DNA of 64,000 nucleotides from Solirubrobacter taibaiensis (GCA_027587225.1 JAPDDQ010000002.1:1-64000), one strand, 5' to 3'; positions 41,166 to 50,125 are shown, counted from the stretch's first letter. Notes: generated by a model from the letters alone, not told the origin. Made by a program: numbers and translations.

Positions 41166-41181
41166 CTCGTGGACGCCGGAA

Positions 41182-41208
41182 CCTAAAGAGGGACTGTCCC
41201 GCTTTAGG
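41182..41208 (-). repeat. Palindromic repeat copy f (REP-like, variant C)
   Basis: CCTAAAG...CTTTAGG palindrome of the d/e variant. It lies 16 nt upstream of the GlxA-type start and 73 nt before the divergent DJ-1 gene, where promoters for both should be. Confidence 0.92.
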
Positions 41209-41281
41209 AATGGCTGGATCGTAGCTGATGATGGCGTTCCTGCCACTCGAAAGACGGTAGCGACGGAAGGACGATGCAGCA

Positions 41282-41842
41282 ATGACGATTGAGATCCTTC
41301 TGTTCGACGGGTTCGACGACCTGGACGCGTTCGGGCCGTTCGAGGTGCTCAGGACCGCCAGGGTGCCGGTGCGGTTGGTGACGGTGGAGGACGCGGCGAC
41401 GGTGACATCCGCCGGCGGCGCGCGGATCGTGCCGGACGGGGTGCTGGGCGACCCGGAGCTGGTGCTCGTGCCCGGGGGCGGTTGGAGTGACCGGAGTGGG
41501 CCCGGGACGTACTACGAGTCAAGGCGCGGCGTGATCACGGAGCGGCTCGCCGAGCGGCACCACCGCGGGCGGCGGGTGGGATCGGTGTGCACCGGCGCGA
41601 TGCTGCTGGCCGAGGCGGGGATTCTCACGGGGCGGCGGGCAATCACGCACCACAGCGCGATCGAGGACCTGCGGGCCGCAGGTGCCGACGTGCAAGACGG
41701 CGCGCGGTTCGTCGACGAGGGCGACATCATCACGTCTGCCGGGGTCACGGCGGGTATCGACATGGCGCTGTATCTCGCCGGCGACCAGGCGGAGATGGTC
41801 GCGCGCGAGATCGAATGGACCCAGGGTGTGGCGCAAATCTAA
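41282..41842 (+). CDS. DJ-1/PfpI family protein
   Basis: 186 residues, class I glutamine-amidotransferase-like fold. EILLFDGFDDLDAFGPFEVL at the start, nucleophile Cys in VGSVCTGAMLLAEAG and ITSAGVTAGIDMALYL. Family members are isonitrile hydratases, glyoxalases or chaperones; which applies is not evident. The regulator next door carries a homologous domain. Stop TAA (41840-41842) lies in palindrome copy g. Confidence 0.85.
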   Translation: MTIEILLFDGFDDLDAFGPFEVLRTARVPVRLVTVEDAATVTSAGGARIVPDGVLGDPELVLVPGGGWSDRSGPGTYYESRRGVITERLAERHHRGRRVGSVCTGAMLLAEAGILTGRRAITHHSAIEDLRAAGADVQDGARFVDEGDIITSAGVTAGIDMALYLAGDQAEMVAREIEWTQGVAQI

Positions 41843-41866
41843 AGGGGGACAGTCCCTCTTTAGATT
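41836..41866 (+). repeat. Palindromic repeat copy g (REP-like, variant G)
   Basis: Arms of 15 nt (AATCTAAAGGGGGAC and AGTCCCTCTTTAGATT around the centre) with one mismatch: the left arm has G at the variable position. It supplies the stop codon of the DJ-1 gene. The convergent methyltransferase stop begins at its last base. Confidence 0.92.
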
Positions 41867-42537
41867 CAGCGGGCGGCGCGGAACATGACGAACATCGGGA
41901 GCAGGTCGTCTCGCCGGATCGGCGGGACGGGCTCCCGGAGGGCCTCGATGCGCAGGCCGGCGGCCTCCAACGCCCGCGAGTAGACCGACAGCGGATGGGT
42001 CCAACCCTTGAAGGTCATGGTCAGCCCGTCCCGCGTGTACGTGCCTTCGAAGCGCCCCGACTGGATGTAGGGGCGCTCGAGCGTCCAGCCGTTGCCGTTC
42101 CAGCGCGCGAGGTCGGCGATCGGGTTCGTGATGCACACGCAGAACGCACCTCCCGGCGCCAGGACCCGCTCAGCCTCCCGCACCGCGCCGGGCATGTCCT
42201 CCATGTCCATCAGCGAGTTGTAGGCCACGACGAGGTCGAAGGACCCGTCGTCGAACGGCAGCGCCGACGCGTCGGCGATCGCGTAGGTGCCCTCAGGGTG
42301 CGCGGAAGCCGCCGCCCGCAGCAGCGACAAGGACTGGTCGATCCCCGTCACCAGATGGCCGCGCGAGGCCAGATCGCGGCATACGCGGCCTTCGCCGCAA
42401 CCGATCTCCAACGTCGCACGGCCGGGTGGAGGGACGAGCTCGAAGAAGGGGTCGCGGTAGGACCAGTAGACGTCGTGGCCGGCTGTGCGCGCCCAGGCGA
42501 TCCAGTTCGCCGCTTCCTGCTCCCAATGCGACTTCAT
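41866..42537 (-). CDS. Class I SAM-dependent methyltransferase
   Basis: 223 residues, ATG at 42537. SAM-binding motif I ATLEIGCGEGRVCRDLA, motif II region FDLVVAYNSLMDMED, and ERVLAPGGAFCVCI. UbiE/UbiG-like small-molecule methyltransferase; substrate unknown. The A of its ATG is the last base of palindrome copy h, and its stop codon abuts copy g. It probably follows the hydrolase gene in one transcript. Confidence 0.85.
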   Translation of the reverse strand: MKSHWEQEAANWIAWARTAGHDVYWSYRDPFFELVPPPGRATLEIGCGEGRVCRDLASRGHLVTGIDQSLSLLRAAASAHPEGTYAIADASALPFDDGSFDLVVAYNSLMDMEDMPGAVREAERVLAPGGAFCVCITNPIADLARWNGNGWTLERPYIQSGRFEGTYTRDGLTMTFKGWTHPLSVYSRALEAAGLRIEALREPVPPIRRDDLLPMFVMFRAAR

Positions 42538-42559
42538 AAAGAGGGACAGTCCCTCTTTA
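42537..42559 (+). repeat. Palindromic repeat copy h (REP-like)
   Basis: TAAAGAGGGAC, central A, GTCCCTCTTTA. It fills most of the 34-nt gap between the hydrolase stop and the methyltransferase start on the minus strand and overlaps the methyltransferase ATG by one base. Confidence 0.92.
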
Positions 42560-42571
42560 GAAACGCGCCGG

Positions 42572-43324
42572 TCATAGGACGGCAGCGAGCGCGTCTGGGC
42601 GGTCGATGGCCACGAAGCAGTAGGAGTCTTCGACCTCGATCAGCCGCGCGTCGTCGAACAACGCCGCGACCCGCTCACCCAGTGCGAACGGAAAGCACGG
42701 ATCCTCGGGCGGCCACAGCACCACGACCTCACCGCCGAACGATCGCAGCAACGGCGCCACGTCCAGCGTCACGGCGGGCGAGCACGCCGCCGCGAACGCC
42801 GCCCCATCCCGCAAGATCTCGCGGTCCCGCAAGGACGGCGTGCCCCACCGGGCCAGACGCGCGTCATCGACCCGCTTCGTCAGCCACCCGAACGCGATCG
42901 GCAATCGCCGCGCGGGAGTGAACCGCAAGGGCTGTAGGAACGCACTCAACAGCAATGGGAACCGACCCAACGCGAACATCGGCTTGAACAGCGCCGGCGG
43001 ACACACCTCCAGGGCGTCGCAAGGCGTCAAGACCAGCCGCGAGATCCGCGACGCATCGCGCGCGACGACCAGTTGCGCGAGCATTCCGCCCGTGTCGCAG
43101 CCGACCAGCGTCACGTCGAAAAGCTCTCGCCGCTCGAGCTCGTCCAGGATCAACTCCGCGACACCCGCGGGCGTCTGGCGCGAGCGATCCGGCACCGGCA
43201 CGGTATGCGAGCCCAGCGGCAGCTCCAGCACGACGCACTCTCGATCGGGCAGCAGCGCGACGACGTCGTCCCACAGCGACCCGTCCACCATCACTCCGTG
43301 GAGGAAGACGATCGGTCCGGCCAT
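42572..43324 (-). CDS. Alpha/beta-hydrolase with Asp-type nucleophile elbow
   Basis: 250 residues from the ATG at 43324. IVFLHGVMVDGSLWDDV forms the oxyanion region. The nucleophile elbow is VGCDTGGMLAQL, with Asp instead of Ser, as in haloalkane dehalogenases and epoxide hydrolases. The position of the catalytic His near the C-terminus reads EDSYCFVAIDRP, with Cys where GHF is usual, so activity is uncertain. TAAGGT (43333-43338, minus) lies 8 nt before the ATG. Divergent from dxr. Confidence 0.75.
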   Translation of the reverse strand: MAGPIVFLHGVMVDGSLWDDVVALLPDRECVVLELPLGSHTVPVPDRSRQTPAGVAELILDELERRELFDVTLVGCDTGGMLAQLVVARDASRISRLVLTPCDALEVCPPALFKPMFALGRFPLLLSAFLQPLRFTPARRLPIAFGWLTKRVDDARLARWGTPSLRDREILRDGAAFAAACSPAVTLDVAPLLRSFGGEVVVLWPPEDPCFPFALGERVAALFDDARLIEVEDSYCFVAIDRPDALAAVL

Positions 43325-43332
43325 CCCCGCGA

Positions 43333-43338
43333 ACCTTA
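43333..43338 (-). promoter_or_regulatory. -10-like hexamer of the alpha/beta-hydrolase gene
   Basis: TAAGGT on the minus strand, 8 nt before the ATG at 43324, no Shine-Dalgarno. The 51-nt gap also holds the dxr hexamer CAGACT (43362-43367), 8 nt before its GTG, so both genes appear leaderless. Confidence 0.4.
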
Positions 43339-43375
43339 TCCAGACCAAACCTGGCCCCTGCCAGACTGAAGCGTC

Positions 43376-44524
43376 GTGAAGCGGCTCCTCATCCTGGGCT
43401 CGACGGGCTCCATCGGCACCCAAGCGCTCGACGTCGTCAAGCGCGCCCCCGAGCAGTTCGAGATCGTCGGCCTCTCCGCGGGAAGCAGCCATCTCCCGCT
43501 CGTCCAGCAGGCGATCGAGCGCGGCGTCACCCGGATCGCGCTGACCGACACCGACGCCGCCGCCCGCGCGGCCGAGAACTGGACGGGCGGCGAAGTGCTC
43601 GCCGGCCCCGAGGGCCTCGTCCGGCTCGTCGCCGAGTCCGGGGCGGACCTCGTGCTCAACAGCATCGTCGGCTCCGCCGGCCTCGGCCCGACGATCGTCG
43701 CCCTCACCGAGGGAATGGACGTCGCGCTGGCCAACAAGGAGTCGCTCGTCGTCGGCGGAGAGCTCGTGACCGCGCTCGCGGAAGCGACCGGCTCACGCCT
43801 GATCCCGATCGACTCCGAGCACACCGCCATCCACCACCTCCTGACCGGCGAGCCGCCCGGCGTGGTGGACAAGCTCGTCATCACGGCTTCCGGCGGCCCG
43901 TTCCGCGGCCGCAAGGACCTCAAGGACATCACCGTCGAGGAGGCCCTGAACCACCCGACGTGGCGCATGGGCGGGAAGATCACGATCGACAGCGCGACGC
44001 TGATGAACAAGGGCCTGGAAGTGATGGAGGCCCACCACCTGTTCGGAACGCCGTACGACAAGATCGACGTCGTGGTCCACCCGCAGTCGATCATCCACGC
44101 GATGGTCCAGCTCTGCGACGGCTCCACGAAGGCCCACATGGGCTATCCGGACATGCGCGTGGCAATCGGCTACGCGCTCCATCACCCGGACCGCGCCGAC
44201 CTGCCGATCAAGCCGCTGGACCTGGTCGAACTCGGGCAACTCACCTTCGAGGCGCCGGACCTGGACACGTTCCCGTGCCTGCGGCTCGCCCGCGAGGCCG
44301 GCCTCGCCGGCGGCACCGCGCCGTGCGCGCTCAACGCCGCCAACGAGGTCGCCGTCCACGCCTTCCTCAACGGCCGCCTGCCGTTCATCGGCATCCCGCA
44401 GGTGATCGAAGGCGTCCTGGACGAGCTCGGTACGCGCCGCGTGCACGACTTCGAGGCGCTCTACGTCACCGATGCCGAGGCGCGCGAGATCGCCGCCGAC
44501 CTGATCGAAGGGGTTCACGCGTAA
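43376..44524 (+). CDS. dxr: 1-deoxy-D-xylulose 5-phosphate reductoisomerase
   Basis: Second step of the MEP isoprenoid pathway. 382 residues, GTG start. NADPH motif LILGSTGSIGTQALDVV, metal/substrate motifs PIDSEHTAIHHLL, SGGPFRGRKD and HPTWRMGGKITIDSATLMNK. The target site of fosmidomycin is intact. It normally follows cdsA directly; here six accessory genes and five palindromes intervene. rseP follows without a gap. Confidence 0.96.
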   Translation: MKRLLILGSTGSIGTQALDVVKRAPEQFEIVGLSAGSSHLPLVQQAIERGVTRIALTDTDAAARAAENWTGGEVLAGPEGLVRLVAESGADLVLNSIVGSAGLGPTIVALTEGMDVALANKESLVVGGELVTALAEATGSRLIPIDSEHTAIHHLLTGEPPGVVDKLVITASGGPFRGRKDLKDITVEEALNHPTWRMGGKITIDSATLMNKGLEVMEAHHLFGTPYDKIDVVVHPQSIIHAMVQLCDGSTKAHMGYPDMRVAIGYALHHPDRADLPIKPLDLVELGQLTFEAPDLDTFPCLRLAREAGLAGGTAPCALNAANEVAVHAFLNGRLPFIGIPQVIEGVLDELGTRRVHDFEALYVTDAEAREIAADLIEGVHA

Positions 44525-45595
44525 ATGACCTGGCTGCTGGCCTTCCTCGGCTTTGCCTTCCTGATCATCCTGCACGAGGCAGGCCACTTCTTCGCGGCCA
44601 AGGCCGTGGGGATGCGGGTCGAGCGCTTCGCGCTGTTCTTCCCGCCGCTGATCGCCAAGCGCAAGCGCGGCGAGACCGAGTACGCGATCGGCTCGATCCC
44701 ACTCGGCGGCTACGTGAAGATCACGGGCATGAACCCGGCGGAGGACATCCCGCCGGAGCACGCGCACCGCGCCTACTACCGCCAGCCGGTGTGGAAGCGG
44801 ATCGTCGTGATCGGCGCCGGCCCGGCCGTGAACATCGCGCTCGCGTTCGCGATCATGGCCGGCATCTTCATGGCGCGCGGGCCGATCGAGCCGCCGCTCG
44901 TGGTCGGCAACGTCGAGGCCAACCTCCCCGCCGACGGCAAGCTCCAAAACGGCGACAAGGTGCTCGCCGTCGACGGCAACCGCCTCACCGGCACCTACAG
45001 CGAGCAGCTCAAGCAGGTCACCGAGACCGTCGGCAAGCACAAGGGCGACGCCGTCACCTTCACGGTCGACCGCAACGGCCAGACCGTCACGATCAGCGGC
45101 AACACGTTCCTCGACAACAAGCAGACCCCGCCGCGCTACCGGTTCGGCTTCGGCTACGACCAGGAGGCGATGCGCACCGACCTGGGTCCGGTCGCGTCCT
45201 CAGGCCAAGCGCTGGACGAGATGTGGTTCGTCACGTCCACCACCGTCAGCCACATCGCGCAGATCTTCGACTCCGAGAAACGCAAGGAGATCGGCAGCGT
45301 CGTCGGAGGCTACGAGACGACGCGGGCGGCGATCTCGATCGATTGGGTGACGGCGCTGTACGTGCTCGCGCTGATCTCGCTGAGCCTCGGCGTCATCAAC
45401 CTGTTCCCGTTCCTGCCGCTCGACGGCGGCCACATCTTCTGGGCGCTGGCCGAGAAGGTGCGCGGGAAGGCGATCCCGTTCAGCGTGATGGAACGGGCCG
45501 GCTTCATCGGGTTCGCGCTCGTGCTCATGCTGTTCGTGATCGGCCTGAGCAACGACATCGATCGGATCCAGAACGGCGGCTTCGGTCTGCGATAG
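44525..45595 (+). CDS. rseP: RseP-type site-2 metalloprotease
   Basis: 356 residues. Zn motif HEAGH in FLIILHEAGHFFAAKAVGM, a PDZ domain (about 120-200: VGNVEANLPADGKLQNGDKV) and the second active-site motif FPFLPLDGGHIFWAL. An intramembrane protease, probably cleaving anti-sigma factors or signal-peptide remnants. ATG 1 nt after the dxr stop; the usual neighbour ispG is 6 kb further on. Confidence 0.92.
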   Translation: MTWLLAFLGFAFLIILHEAGHFFAAKAVGMRVERFALFFPPLIAKRKRGETEYAIGSIPLGGYVKITGMNPAEDIPPEHAHRAYYRQPVWKRIVVIGAGPAVNIALAFAIMAGIFMARGPIEPPLVVGNVEANLPADGKLQNGDKVLAVDGNRLTGTYSEQLKQVTETVGKHKGDAVTFTVDRNGQTVTISGNTFLDNKQTPPRYRFGFGYDQEAMRTDLGPVASSGQALDEMWFVTSTTVSHIAQIFDSEKRKEIGSVVGGYETTRAAISIDWVTALYVLALISLSLGVINLFPFLPLDGGHIFWALAEKVRGKAIPFSVMERAGFIGFALVLMLFVIGLSNDIDRIQNGGFGLR

Positions 45596-45598
45596 CGT
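45593..45598 (+). promoter_or_regulatory. -10-like hexamer of the acyl-CoA synthetase gene
   Basis: TAGCGT, containing the rseP stop codon, ends 6 nt before the ATG at 45605. Leaderless-type spacing. Confidence 0.35.
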
Positions 45599-45604
45599 CC
45601 CCCT

Positions 45605-47266
45605 ATGGGGGAGAGACGCTCTGTGGGCGCCCCGACGATCGCCGAAGCGTTTCGGCTCACCGTCGAGGACAATGCGGACCGCATCGCGGTCCGCACGAAG
45701 GACGATGAGATCGCCTGGACCTGGGCGGAGCTCCAGGACCGGGTGGACGCCTTCGCGGGCGGTCTCCAGGCCCTGGGCGTGACCCGGGGCGACACGGTCG
45801 CGCTGATGGTCTCCAACCGCCCGGAGTTCATGGTCGCGGATCTCGCGACCACGATGCTCGGCGCCACGCCGTTCTCGATCTACCTCACGTCCGCGCCCGA
45901 CCAGATCGCGTACGTGATCAAGGACGCCGGCGCGCGGGTCGCCATCGTCGAGGCGCCGTTCAAGGCTGCGGTCGCGCCGCTCGTCGAGTACGTGATCACC
46001 GTCGAGGAGATGGCCGGGCACGCGGTGCCGGGCTTTCAGCCCGACTGGCGCGCGGTCCGGCCCGACGACATCCTCACGATCATCTACACGTCGGGCACGA
46101 CCGGCCCGCCGAAGGGCGTCCAGCTCACGCACGCCAACGAGATGGCGGCCGTGGACGCGGTGGAAAAGCGCGTCGGCTTCCCGGACGGCTCGCGCGTGAT
46201 CTCGTGGCTGCCGAGCGCCCACGTGGCCGAACGCACCGCCCATCACTACCTGCCGATCGTCTACGGCATGACGATCACGACGTGTCCGGACCCGCGCCGG
46301 ATCGGGGAGTTCCTCCCGGCGGTAAAGCCGACGTGGTTCTTCGCGGTCCCGCGCGTGTGGGAGAAGCTCAAGGCGGGCGTGGAGGCCAAGCTGGCCGGCA
46401 ACGAGGACGCGCAGAAGCTCCTCGCGGCGGGCAAGCAGGCGGTGGAGCTCCAGCAGGCGGGCCAGCCGCTGCCCGAGGCTCTGCAAGGCGCGATGGCGGT
46501 GGGCGAGCAGAAGCTGTTCGGGCCGCTGCGCGCCGCGATCGGGCTCGACGAGGCCAAGCTCGTGAACGTCGGCGCGGCGCCCACACCGCGTGAGGTGCTG
46601 GTCTTCTTCCATGCCATCGGCGTCCCGCTGGCCGAGATCTGGGGGATGTCCGAGACGTGCGGTGCAGGCGCGTCGAATCCCGAGGAGCGGATCAAGATCG
46701 GCACGGTCGGGCTCCCGTCGCCGGGGGTGGAGCTCAAACTCGCCGAGGACGGCGAGCTGCTCGCGCGCTCGAAGGTGGTGATGGTCGGCTATCGCAACCT
46801 GCCGGACCAGACGGCCGAGGCGCTCGACGACGAAGGCTGGCTGCACACGGGCGATGTCGCGACGATCGACGAGGACGGCTACGTCACGATCATCGACCGC
46901 AAGAAGGAGCTGATCATCAACGCGGCGGGCAAGAACATGTCCCCGGCGAACATCGAAGCGGCGCTGAAAGGCTCGTCGCCGTTGATCGGCCAGGCGTGCG
47001 TGGTCGGCGACGGGCGTCCGTACAACGTCGCGTTGCTGGTGCTCGACCCGGACTTCGCGCAGACGGTCGATGACCACGAAGGAGCCGTGGCGGCGGCGGT
47101 CGAGGCGGCCAACTCGACGCTGTCGCGCCCAGAGCAGATCAAGCGCTGGACGCTGCTGAGCGACGACTGGCTTCCCGGTGGGGATGAGCTGACCCCCACG
47201 ATGAAGCTCAAGCGGCGGCCGATCATGGAGAAGTTCGCATCTGACATCGAGGCCATGTTCAGGTAA
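45605..47266 (+). CDS. Long-chain acyl-CoA synthetase (AMP-binding)
   Basis: 553 residues. Adenylation motifs: IIYTSGTTGPPKGVQLTHAN (P-loop), EIWGMSETCGAG, WLHTGDVATIDEDGYVTIIDR and the C-terminal MKLKRRPIMEKF Lys region. The order and the KKELIINAAGKNMSP segment match FadD15/long-chain types. It activates fatty acids for degradation or lipid synthesis. It begins the accessory block between rseP and ispG. Confidence 0.88.
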   Translation: MGERRSVGAPTIAEAFRLTVEDNADRIAVRTKDDEIAWTWAELQDRVDAFAGGLQALGVTRGDTVALMVSNRPEFMVADLATTMLGATPFSIYLTSAPDQIAYVIKDAGARVAIVEAPFKAAVAPLVEYVITVEEMAGHAVPGFQPDWRAVRPDDILTIIYTSGTTGPPKGVQLTHANEMAAVDAVEKRVGFPDGSRVISWLPSAHVAERTAHHYLPIVYGMTITTCPDPRRIGEFLPAVKPTWFFAVPRVWEKLKAGVEAKLAGNEDAQKLLAAGKQAVELQQAGQPLPEALQGAMAVGEQKLFGPLRAAIGLDEAKLVNVGAAPTPREVLVFFHAIGVPLAEIWGMSETCGAGASNPEERIKIGTVGLPSPGVELKLAEDGELLARSKVVMVGYRNLPDQTAEALDDEGWLHTGDVATIDEDGYVTIIDRKKELIINAAGKNMSPANIEAALKGSSPLIGQACVVGDGRPYNVALLVLDPDFAQTVDDHEGAVAAAVEAANSTLSRPEQIKRWTLLSDDWLPGGDELTPTMKLKRRPIMEKFASDIEAMFR

Positions 47267-47300
47267 AGAAATGGTCAAGGCCTCCGATTGCTAGGAGGCC

Positions 47301-49484
47301 ATGCCGAAGCCCCGTTCCCTCCGCGCGAAGATGCTCGCGCTCATCTTGCTACCGGTCATCGTCGCGCTCGTCGCGGTGACCCTCCTCGCGATCTCCCGCG
47401 CGTCGTCCGCGCAGGAGACCTCCGCCTACGCCGAGCTCAACCAGCGCACCGCCGTCGAGTCCGCCAAGGTCGACGCCGCCGTCGCCGGCGTGCAGAACAT
47501 CGCCAACTCCGCCGCGCTGATCCTGTCCACCAGCAACAGCCGCGCCGACGCCATCGCCGGTATGACCGGCCTCCAGACCGCAGCCAAGGGCAGCGTCGTC
47601 GCCGTCTTCGGCGGTCTGCTGCCGAACACGTTCGGCAACGACGCGGGCGCCGCCGGACAGCCCGGCACGCTCCCGGACGGCTCGTTCCAGCCGAGCGTCG
47701 CGCTCGACGCGAAGGGCAAGATCGCCGTCACCGCCAGCAAGGACGGCCTCAAGGGCGCCGAGACGTTCGTCAAGACCCCGATGCCGGGCGTCCAAGAGCC
47801 CGCCGCGTACGAGGGCACGATGTACGTGACCTACCAGGCGCCGGTCCAGCGCGGCGGCAAGGTCGTCGGCTACGCCGGTACGGCCAACACGCTCGCGCTA
47901 ATCGACGGCGAGATGGGCAAGATGAAGTTCTACGAGTCGGGCTACGCGTTCGCGACCTCGGCGAAGGGCGTCCTGATCGCCAGCCCGGACAAGGCGCAGA
48001 CCGGCAAGGTCAGCCTCGCCGCGCTCGCCCAGAAGACCGACAACGCTGAGCTCAAGCAGGTCGCGGACTCGATCGCGGCCGGCAAGAGCGGTCAGATCGA
48101 GACCAAGGACCCGTTCACGGGCAAGGACGTCGTCCTCACGTGGTCGAAGATCGATTCCGCGGGCTGGAGCTTCCTCACGTCCGTCCCGCAGGCTGAGGTG
48201 CTCGCCCCGGTCAAGAGCCTGCGCAACACCCTGATCGTCGTCGGCCTGATCGCGCTGATCCTCATCAGCCTCGTGATCGTGTGGGTCGCCAACCTGCTCA
48301 CCAAGCCGATCCGCACCGTCACCGAGGCCGCTGAGCGCGTCGCCGAGGGTGACATCGACGTTCGCGTGGACGTCAAGACCAACGACGAGGTTGGCCGCCT
48401 GGCCGCCTCCTTCGAGCGCACCGTCGAGTACCTGCGCGAGAAGGCCGACGCCGCCGAGGCCGTCGCCGACGGCGACTTGACCGTGTCCGTGCAGCCGCGC
48501 TCCGACAAGGACGTGCTCGGCATCGCGTTCAACCGCCTGGTCGAGGACCTGCGCGGGATCGTGGGCCGCGTGCACACGACCGCCACGGGAGTCAGCGCCG
48601 CTTCGCGTCAGATGGCCGGGACGTCCGACGAGGCCGGCCGCGCGATCCAGGAGATCGCCGTCGCGATCGGTGAGGTCGCCGCGGGCACGAACATCCAGGT
48701 CCAGAAGGTCGAAGCCGTCCGCGAGGCCGCCGAGCGGGTCGCCGACACCGCGCGTGACAGCGCCGAGCGCGCCCACGAGGCCGCCGGCCAGGCCGAGCAG
48801 GCCAAGTCGATGGCCACCGAGGGCCTCGTCGCCGCCGGTGAGGCTTCGGCCGCGATGACCGGCCTCGCCGAGTCCGCCAGCGGCGTGACCGGCGCGATCG
48901 AGACGCTCGCCGCCAAGTCCGAGAAGATCGGCGGCATCGTGACCACGATCACCGGCCTGGCCGAGCAGACGAACCTGCTCGCGCTGAACGCCGCGATCGA
49001 GGCCGCTCGCGCCGGCGAGCAGGGCCGCGGGTTCGCGGTCGTGGCCGAGGAAGTGCGCAAGCTGGCCGAGGAGTCGCAGTCCGCGGCGGGCGAGATCGCG
49101 GGGCTCATCAACGAGATCCAGCGTGAGACCGGCGAGGTCGTCTCGATGGTGGCCGACACCGCCGAGCGCACCGAGGGTGGCACGGCGACGGTCGAGCGCG
49201 CCCGCGCGGCGTTCGAGGCCATCGGCGCCGCCGTCGACGAGGTCACCGGCCGGGCCGCGGACATCGCCGGCGCCGTCGAGGCCCTGTCGCTGGACGCGAA
49301 CCAGATCGCGGAGGACGTCGTCGGCGTCGCCACGGTCGCCGAGTCCGCGAGCGCCTCGAGCGAGCAGGTCTCGGCCTCGACCCAGCAGACGAGCGCCTCG
49401 ACGCAGGAGATCGCGGCGTCGGCGCACGAGCTGGCCGGCAGCGCTTCGGAGCTCGAGCAGCTCGTCGCCACGTTCCGCCTGTAA
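47301..49484 (+). CDS. Methyl-accepting chemotaxis protein
   Basis: 727 residues. First membrane helix ([20 protein letters not shown]), extracytoplasmic dCache-like sensor (about 35-300), second helix ([21 protein letters not shown]), HAMP ([20 protein letters not shown]) and a long MCP signalling domain with the hairpin tip [20 protein letters not shown]. No C-terminal NWETF-type CheR tether; it ends LVATFRL. AGGAGG is only 2 nt before the ATG. No che genes are nearby, so this is an orphan receptor here. Confidence 0.92.
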   Translation: MPKPRSLRAKMLALILLPVIVALVAVTLLAISRASSAQETSAYAELNQRTAVESAKVDAAVAGVQNIANSAALILSTSNSRADAIAGMTGLQTAAKGSVVAVFGGLLPNTFGNDAGAAGQPGTLPDGSFQPSVALDAKGKIAVTASKDGLKGAETFVKTPMPGVQEPAAYEGTMYVTYQAPVQRGGKVVGYAGTANTLALIDGEMGKMKFYESGYAFATSAKGVLIASPDKAQTGKVSLAALAQKTDNAELKQVADSIAAGKSGQIETKDPFTGKDVVLTWSKIDSAGWSFLTSVPQAEVLAPVKSLRNTLIVVGLIALILISLVIVWVANLLTKPIRTVTEAAERVAEGDIDVRVDVKTNDEVGRLAASFERTVEYLREKADAAEAVADGDLTVSVQPRSDKDVLGIAFNRLVEDLRGIVGRVHTTATGVSAASRQMAGTSDEAGRAIQEIAVAIGEVAAGTNIQVQKVEAVREAAERVADTARDSAERAHEAAGQAEQAKSMATEGLVAAGEASAAMTGLAESASGVTGAIETLAAKSEKIGGIVTTITGLAEQTNLLALNAAIEAARAGEQGRGFAVVAEEVRKLAEESQSAAGEIAGLINEIQRETGEVVSMVADTAERTEGGTATVERARAAFEAIGAAVDEVTGRAADIAGAVEALSLDANQIAEDVVGVATVAESASASSEQVSASTQQTSASTQEIAASAHELAGSASELEQLVATFRL

Positions 49485-49493
49485 GCCACGTCA

Positions 49494-49524
49494 AACCTAA
49501 AGAGGGACTGTCCCTCTTTAGGTT
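49494..49524 (-). repeat. Palindromic repeat copy i (REP-like)
   Basis: Perfect 15-nt arms (AACCTAAAGAGGGAC and complement) around a central T on the plus strand. It lies 9 nt after the chemoreceptor stop and 22 nt before a separate strong hairpin. Confidence 0.92.
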
Positions 49525-49545
49525 CGGCGGATTTCGGCTCTAGAA

Positions 49546-49579
49546 CGACCAAGCGCGGCCCGAGGGCCGCGCTTGGTCG
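49546..49579. terminator. Strong hairpin between convergent genes
   Basis: Perfect 16-bp arms CGACCAAGCGCGGCCC / GGGCCGCGCTTGGTCG with loop GA. No T-run on either strand. It lies between the chemoreceptor and the convergent MarR gene and probably ends both transcripts. The stretch 49580-49696 holds no gene. Confidence 0.6.
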
Positions 49580-49696
49580 CAGAAGGTTCAGCGGTCGGCC
49601 ACGCGATGGGGCCGTGGCCGACCGGAGGACTCAAGTGTGTCGCGCGGGTGACGCGGAGCACTGCGTGGGAACCCCCATCTTCGGGTGGGGGTGGCC

Positions 49697-50125
49697 CTAC
49701 CTTCCGAGCGAATCCAGGAGCTCGACCAGCGAGCGCATCACGCGCACGGCGCTGTCGAGCTCTTGGTCGCTGTAGGGGCCGAGCAACTCGGCGGTGCGCG
49801 CCTCGATCTTGGCGCGCTTGGCCGCGAGCGTCTCGTGGCCGGCTTCGGTGAGGGAGACGATCACCTGGCGCCGGTCCTGGTCGCTGCGACGGCGCTCGAT
49901 CATGCCGGAGTGCTCGAGCTGGTCGAGCATCGCGGTCATCGAGGCGGGGGAGAGGTCGGCGCGCTTGGCCAGCTCACCCGCGGTGCACGCCTCCCCGCGT
50001 TCGAGCTGGAACAGGGCGCGGACCTGCGTGGCGGAGAGCTCGCCCTGGCGGTGCGGGTCGCGCCCGCGCAGGCGGCGCTCGGCGGCGAACAGCTCACCCA
50101 TCGCGTTGCGCACCTCTTGGCTCAT
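49697..50125 (-). CDS. MarR-family transcriptional regulator
   Basis: 142 residues from the ATG at 50125. Winged helix: SATQVRALFQLERGEACTAGELAKRADLS, MTAMLDQLEHSGMIERRRSDQDRRQ (wing) and SLTEAGHETL. Second gene of a two-gene unit: its ATG overlaps the stop of the MFS exporter. It probably represses the exporter promoter at 51549-51577. Confidence 0.88.
   Translation of the reverse strand: MSQEVRNAMGELFAAERRLRGRDPHRQGELSATQVRALFQLERGEACTAGELAKRADLSPASMTAMLDQLEHSGMIERRRSDQDRRQVIVSLTEAGHETLAAKRAKIEARTAELLGPYSDQELDSAVRVMRSLVELLDSLGR

Noticed and set aside
14806..49524. The palindromes as a CRISPR array
   Set aside because: Copies are scattered over 35 kb with irregular spacing, no uniform spacers and no cas genes.
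14806..49524. The palindromes as ordinary intrinsic terminators
   Set aside because: No T-run follows the stem, near-identical sequence at unrelated genes is unexpected for terminators, and copies c and h lie directly before start codons. Some termination effect remains possible.
14806..49524. The palindromes as operators of a transcription factor
   Set aside because: Most copies are at gene ends or overlap stop codons, not at promoters, and no promoter elements are aligned with them.
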